DNA from: Planctomycetota bacterium
GTDB lineage: Bacteria; Planctomycetota; Planctomycetia; Gemmatales; Gemmataceae
Length of the DNA: 64,000 nucleotides
Assembly (NCBI GenBank): GCA_021413735.1
Contig: JAIOPV010000012.1
Location: 18,811-82,810, forward strand
Direction: 5' to 3'
The translations under genes and the position numbers were made by a program. This document shows, in pieces, positions 61,601 to 64,000 of this stretch; the first letter of the stretch is position 1; each line of letters opens with the position of its first letter. The notes under the pieces were generated by a model that saw only the letters and a program-made list of their open reading frames with translations, had not been told where the DNA came from and did no database searches.

Positions 61601-61697
61601 GCGCGGACCCGGCCAGATGCCGCCGATGTCGTCGAATCGCATCGACGAAGCCGGCTTAGCCCTGATGCGTGAATGGGTGAAGTCGATGGAGAAGTAA
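58623..61697 (+). CDS. Secreted fusion: CBM9-like domain, glucose/sorbosone dehydrogenase-like beta-propeller, C-terminal c-type heme-like domain
   Basis: ITIDGTADEAAWKNAETI...LYFFADMEDSDLFADITEHDGMLWLNDVFELFFRPDD; TWAYGLRNPWRITFD...LWLGQNGQDLWEYAHLVKKGDNYGW; CMVCH and CSSCH motifs. Confidence 0.9.
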   Translation: MRRHHLVALIVLGSLVAIGTAGLRPPLAPADHPIPEPFKQAPPSKFECRFAETPITIDGTADEAAWKNAETIDAFHLAWLGDKARMGRTRTTAKLMWDRDNLYFFADMEDSDLFADITEHDGMLWLNDVFELFFRPDDEKTGYYEFQVNAAGAKFDAFYPKYDVEKIVENYKKGKFNIDAKVKLRGTLRTKADAKRDEPTKGWSVEGRIPWTDFARTGGRPVVGETWKMNLCRFDYNKDWKDPELSCVAPIVKKKIGPFFHQSEDYASIKFVEADPKSYGIDKRDPLTTSTVVGFPDPPPAFKAVRALPEYKAEFPIQLVRIPGSSDALLITQPRSYGPTAVSTFPLKADVKPTDAVKLFDTPDGGTAYDIAFHPKFSENGFVYIGWNGKPEDKNEAKEEKDKPKKGKRCHITRYTMTTKPPFTIDTTTAKTIIEWASDGHNGCAICFDNDGLMYVTSGDGTSDSDTNVTGQRTDLLLAKILRIDVDRPAEGKAYSVPKDNPYVDDKRFVPETWAYGLRNPWRITFDAKSKQLWLGQNGQDLWEYAHLVKKGDNYGWSVTEGSHPFYPERKAGPTPIIKPTVEHHHSEARSLTGGIVYHGDKLPGLKGAYIYGDYSTGHIWAVKHDGKAIEWHKKIAITTLKITAFSLDKDGELLICHHSGKDDGGFFTLAPNTEKADVNFPKKLSDSGLFDSVKDHKMKGSVIPYSVNASFWSDGMHKERFIALPPGEGIEMTGSRGWKFPDKTVLVKSFALDTKEGDPTSRKWVETRFLTKQTGEWYGYTYLWNDAGTDATLIDAAGMDKEFTVKTADGERKQVWHYPSRAECMVCHSRAQNYVLGLCELQMNKTHVYPSGRSNNQIREFEHLGMFKTDWYAEVKGRIPEDAKPQEGQRAPKRGTFLSKPSTAYKAALVDPFDKSQKLEARAKSWLHANCSSCHVEAGGGNALMELEFATALDKMRVVNVDPVHTRFDLKDAKLLVPGAPEKSLLVHRIGLRGPGQMPPMSSNRIDEAGLALMREWVKSMEK

Positions 61698-61789
61698 CGA
61701 GCGTTGCACTGCCACCGTCTTCACCTAACCCGATTCAGAACCGGGAAGTATCGGATGACCGATCTTCCCGCACACCGAGGAGTTCTCCA

Positions 61790-62932
61790 ATGACACTTTC
61801 CAGACGGATTTCGATTTTCGCTCTGGCCGCACTCGGCATGATCGCTGCCACTGCCACGACGTCTGCGAAGGAACCGCTCGTCTTCATCACCGCGTTCGCA
61901 CCCGGCGAGCAGGGCGGCATCCACGCGTACGAGTTCGACACGAAACTGGGTAAGCTCAAGCAAATCCACCGCACCGCGGGTGCCGAGAACCCATTCTTCC
62001 TGGCACTGTCCCCGAACAAGAAATTCCTGTATTCGATCCACGCGAAACAGTTCGGTGGGAAGGAAAACGAGCAGGTCGCGGCTTACGAGGTGGTTGGCCG
62101 GACCGGTGAGTTGAAACTGCTCAACCGTCAGTCAGCCGAAGGCACGGCGGCGTGCTACCTGGACGTCGACAAGACGGGCAAGGCCGTGCTGGTGGCGAAC
62201 TACAGTTCGGGCAGCGTAGCCTCGTTGCCAGTCAAGGAGGACGGTTCTCTCGGCGAGCATGCGTCGTTCTTCAAACACGCCGGCTCCAGCGTGAACCCCA
62301 AGCGGCAGAAGGAGCCGCACGCGCACTGCATCGTCGTCAGTCCGGATAACCAGTACGCCTACGCCGCTGATCTGGGGTTGGATCAGATTCTCTGCTACAA
62401 GATCGACCCGGCCACGGCGAAGCTGACTCCGAATAAGACACCGTTCTCGAAATCGCCCGCTGGTGCTGGACCTCGGCACCTCACCTTCCACCCCAACGGC
62501 AAGCGAGTCTACGTCATCAACGAGTTGCTGAACTCTGTCAGCGTGTTCGACTACGACCCGGAATCGGGCTCGCTGACCGAGAAGCAGACGATCTCAACAC
62601 TCCCGAGCGACTTCAAGGGCACCAGCTACTGCGCAGATCTGAAGATCACCCCGGACGGGCGGTTCCTGTATGGGACGAACCGTGGACACGACAGCATCGC
62701 GGCCTACAGCATCGGGGATGACGGGAAGTTGACGCTCGTGGCCATCGAGCCGAGCCTGGGGAAAGGGCCACAGAATCTGGCGATCACGCCTGGTGGCGAG
62801 TGGCTGATCTGCGCGAATATGCCAGGGAAGAACGTGGCCGTTTTCAAGATCGACGCGAAGAGTGGGCAGTTGAAGTCGGCTGGCGAACCGATCAGCCAGC
62901 CAAGCCCATCTTGCATCATGCTGTTGCCATAA
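61790..62932 (+). CDS. Lactonase family protein (6-phosphogluconolactonase-type beta-propeller), secreted
   Basis: Signal peptide; NPFFLALSPNKKFLYSIH, KEPHAHCIVVSPDNQYAYAADLGLDQI, GAGPRHLTFHPNGKRVYVINELLNSVSVFDYD. Confidence 0.93.
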   Translation: MTLSRRISIFALAALGMIAATATTSAKEPLVFITAFAPGEQGGIHAYEFDTKLGKLKQIHRTAGAENPFFLALSPNKKFLYSIHAKQFGGKENEQVAAYEVVGRTGELKLLNRQSAEGTAACYLDVDKTGKAVLVANYSSGSVASLPVKEDGSLGEHASFFKHAGSSVNPKRQKEPHAHCIVVSPDNQYAYAADLGLDQILCYKIDPATAKLTPNKTPFSKSPAGAGPRHLTFHPNGKRVYVINELLNSVSVFDYDPESGSLTEKQTISTLPSDFKGTSYCADLKITPDGRFLYGTNRGHDSIAAYSIGDDGKLTLVAIEPSLGKGPQNLAITPGGEWLICANMPGKNVAVFKIDAKSGQLKSAGEPISQPSPSCIMLLP

Positions 62933-62962
62933 GCGGCAGTGTGGACCATAGAGGAAGGCTGC

Positions 62963-63799
62963 TCAACGGGCACCAATTACCTTCGCCATCCCGGCCGCGA
63001 ATCGCTCGCCCAGTTCGATCTGACTCGCGGCATCGAAATGCGTTCCCATGTCGCTCGTTTTTAACTTGTCGGCCGAGACAAAGAACACGCCCTTCACTTT
63101 CTCGGCCGTCGCTTTCTGTGCCGTTCGGATCGTGTCCCGCTTGCCGTTGTCGTACACCTCACCGATTCCGAAGGGCAAATCCGGCAACTCCAGGTCAGTC
63201 CGCACGCGAGCGATGAATGCGGTGAGCATCTTCTCGTACTCCTCGGCAGTCAGGCTCGCGTCGCTTTCACCTTGATGCCAGATCATTCCGCGAACGGTGT
63301 ATGTGTGACCCTTGTCTTTCAGTTCCTTCAGCGATTTCTTCGTGTAATCCAGGAACGCCGGGTAGAGCCGATCCTTGACCTCCGGGTTCCAGTCTTTCGC
63401 CAGACTGGTCCCGCCCTCTGTGTATTTGATGAGCGCGACCTTCTTGTCTTTGAGTCGGTCTGCCATGCTTCTGCCGAACGACACCTCGGGGCCGAACGTA
63501 CCGCTGGGGAGTTTCGTGGGTCGATTCTTGCCCGGTGCCACGCTCCAACCCGGCTGAAGCGGTTGGAAACTGTCACTGCTGAGGATCGGCCCACGGAGCT
63601 TTGAGCAGGAATACGTGATTCGCACGTCGTCCTGAGGCTTGGCCCACTTGGCGAGCGGGCCGGTCAGATCAGCCGCTTGCCCGCGACCGTCGCAGTTCGA
63701 CTGGCCAGCAACGAGAAACACCTCGTAGTGGTCACCCCGTACCGGAGCAGCAGAGCCGACCACAATGACCGCACACAGAACCGCCCACGTTGTTCGCAT
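62963..63799 (-). CDS. Sialate O-acetylesterase-like (SASA/DUF303) secreted esterase
   Basis: YEVFLVAGQSNCDGRG, FGPEVSFGRSMADRLKDKKVALIKYTEGGTSLAKDW, GMIWHQGESDA. Confidence 0.92.
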   Translation of the reverse strand: MRTTWAVLCAVIVVGSAAPVRGDHYEVFLVAGQSNCDGRGQAADLTGPLAKWAKPQDDVRITYSCSKLRGPILSSDSFQPLQPGWSVAPGKNRPTKLPSGTFGPEVSFGRSMADRLKDKKVALIKYTEGGTSLAKDWNPEVKDRLYPAFLDYTKKSLKELKDKGHTYTVRGMIWHQGESDASLTAEEYEKMLTAFIARVRTDLELPDLPFGIGEVYDNGKRDTIRTAQKATAEKVKGVFFVSADKLKTSDMGTHFDAASQIELGERFAAGMAKVIGAR

Positions 63800-63920
63800 G
63801 ATTCGCTTCTCCAGAGTTGGCAAGTGACCCGAAGGATAACCGATCCGATTGCAGTTCGCATCCCGCGACTACTGAGAGGCGCGCAAAGAATGTTAAACTT
63901 TTGGACGTGTACAATGGTGC

Positions 63921-64000
63921 ATGGAGACCCCAGAAGTTTCCTCCAGCAACTGGCGAGAATGGCGACGGTTGCGGGCCTGGTCACTTAAACAGCAAGGCTG
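63921..64000 (+). mobile_element. Probable 5' end of an IS630-type transposase/HTH gene, truncated by window edge
   Basis: ATG 63921 reads METPEVSSSNWREWRRLRAWSLKQQGW, resembling the start of planctomycete IS630-family transposases (WRExRRLRAxELxxQGWxQxxIA). Confidence 0.5.

Overview
This 64 kb window is GC-rich chromosome from a planctomycete, most likely Gemmata-like. The lineage call rests on four DUF1559 pseudopilin-like genes, two DUF1501 genes, a PSD1/DUF1549-DUF1553 cytochrome protein, a Ser/Thr kinase paired with an ECF sigma factor, and a FlgI-like protein with no flagellar neighbours. Housekeeping genes include smc, carB, rpe, ilvN, glgX, the two transsulfuration enzymes (CBS-like and CGS/CGL-like), 5-formyl-THF cyclo-ligase, glycerate kinase and tRNA-Gly(GCC). 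Features absent from the ORF track but read from the sequence are: a cobalamin riboswitch (~47110-47292) upstream of a DUF1559 pseudopilin-like gene; a frameshifted tyrosine-integrase remnant just 3' of tRNA-Gly; a truncated lipoprotein gene at the left edge; the likely start of an IS630-type transposase at the right edge; and a set of long, near-perfect intergenic inverted repeats. Three of those repeats share a GCCGCTTGCGGCGT core, and one is a 36-bp-arm hairpin between the flgI-like gene and smc. No CRISPR array, rRNA or complete mobile element was seen. All family calls come from reading motifs by eye. No database search was run.
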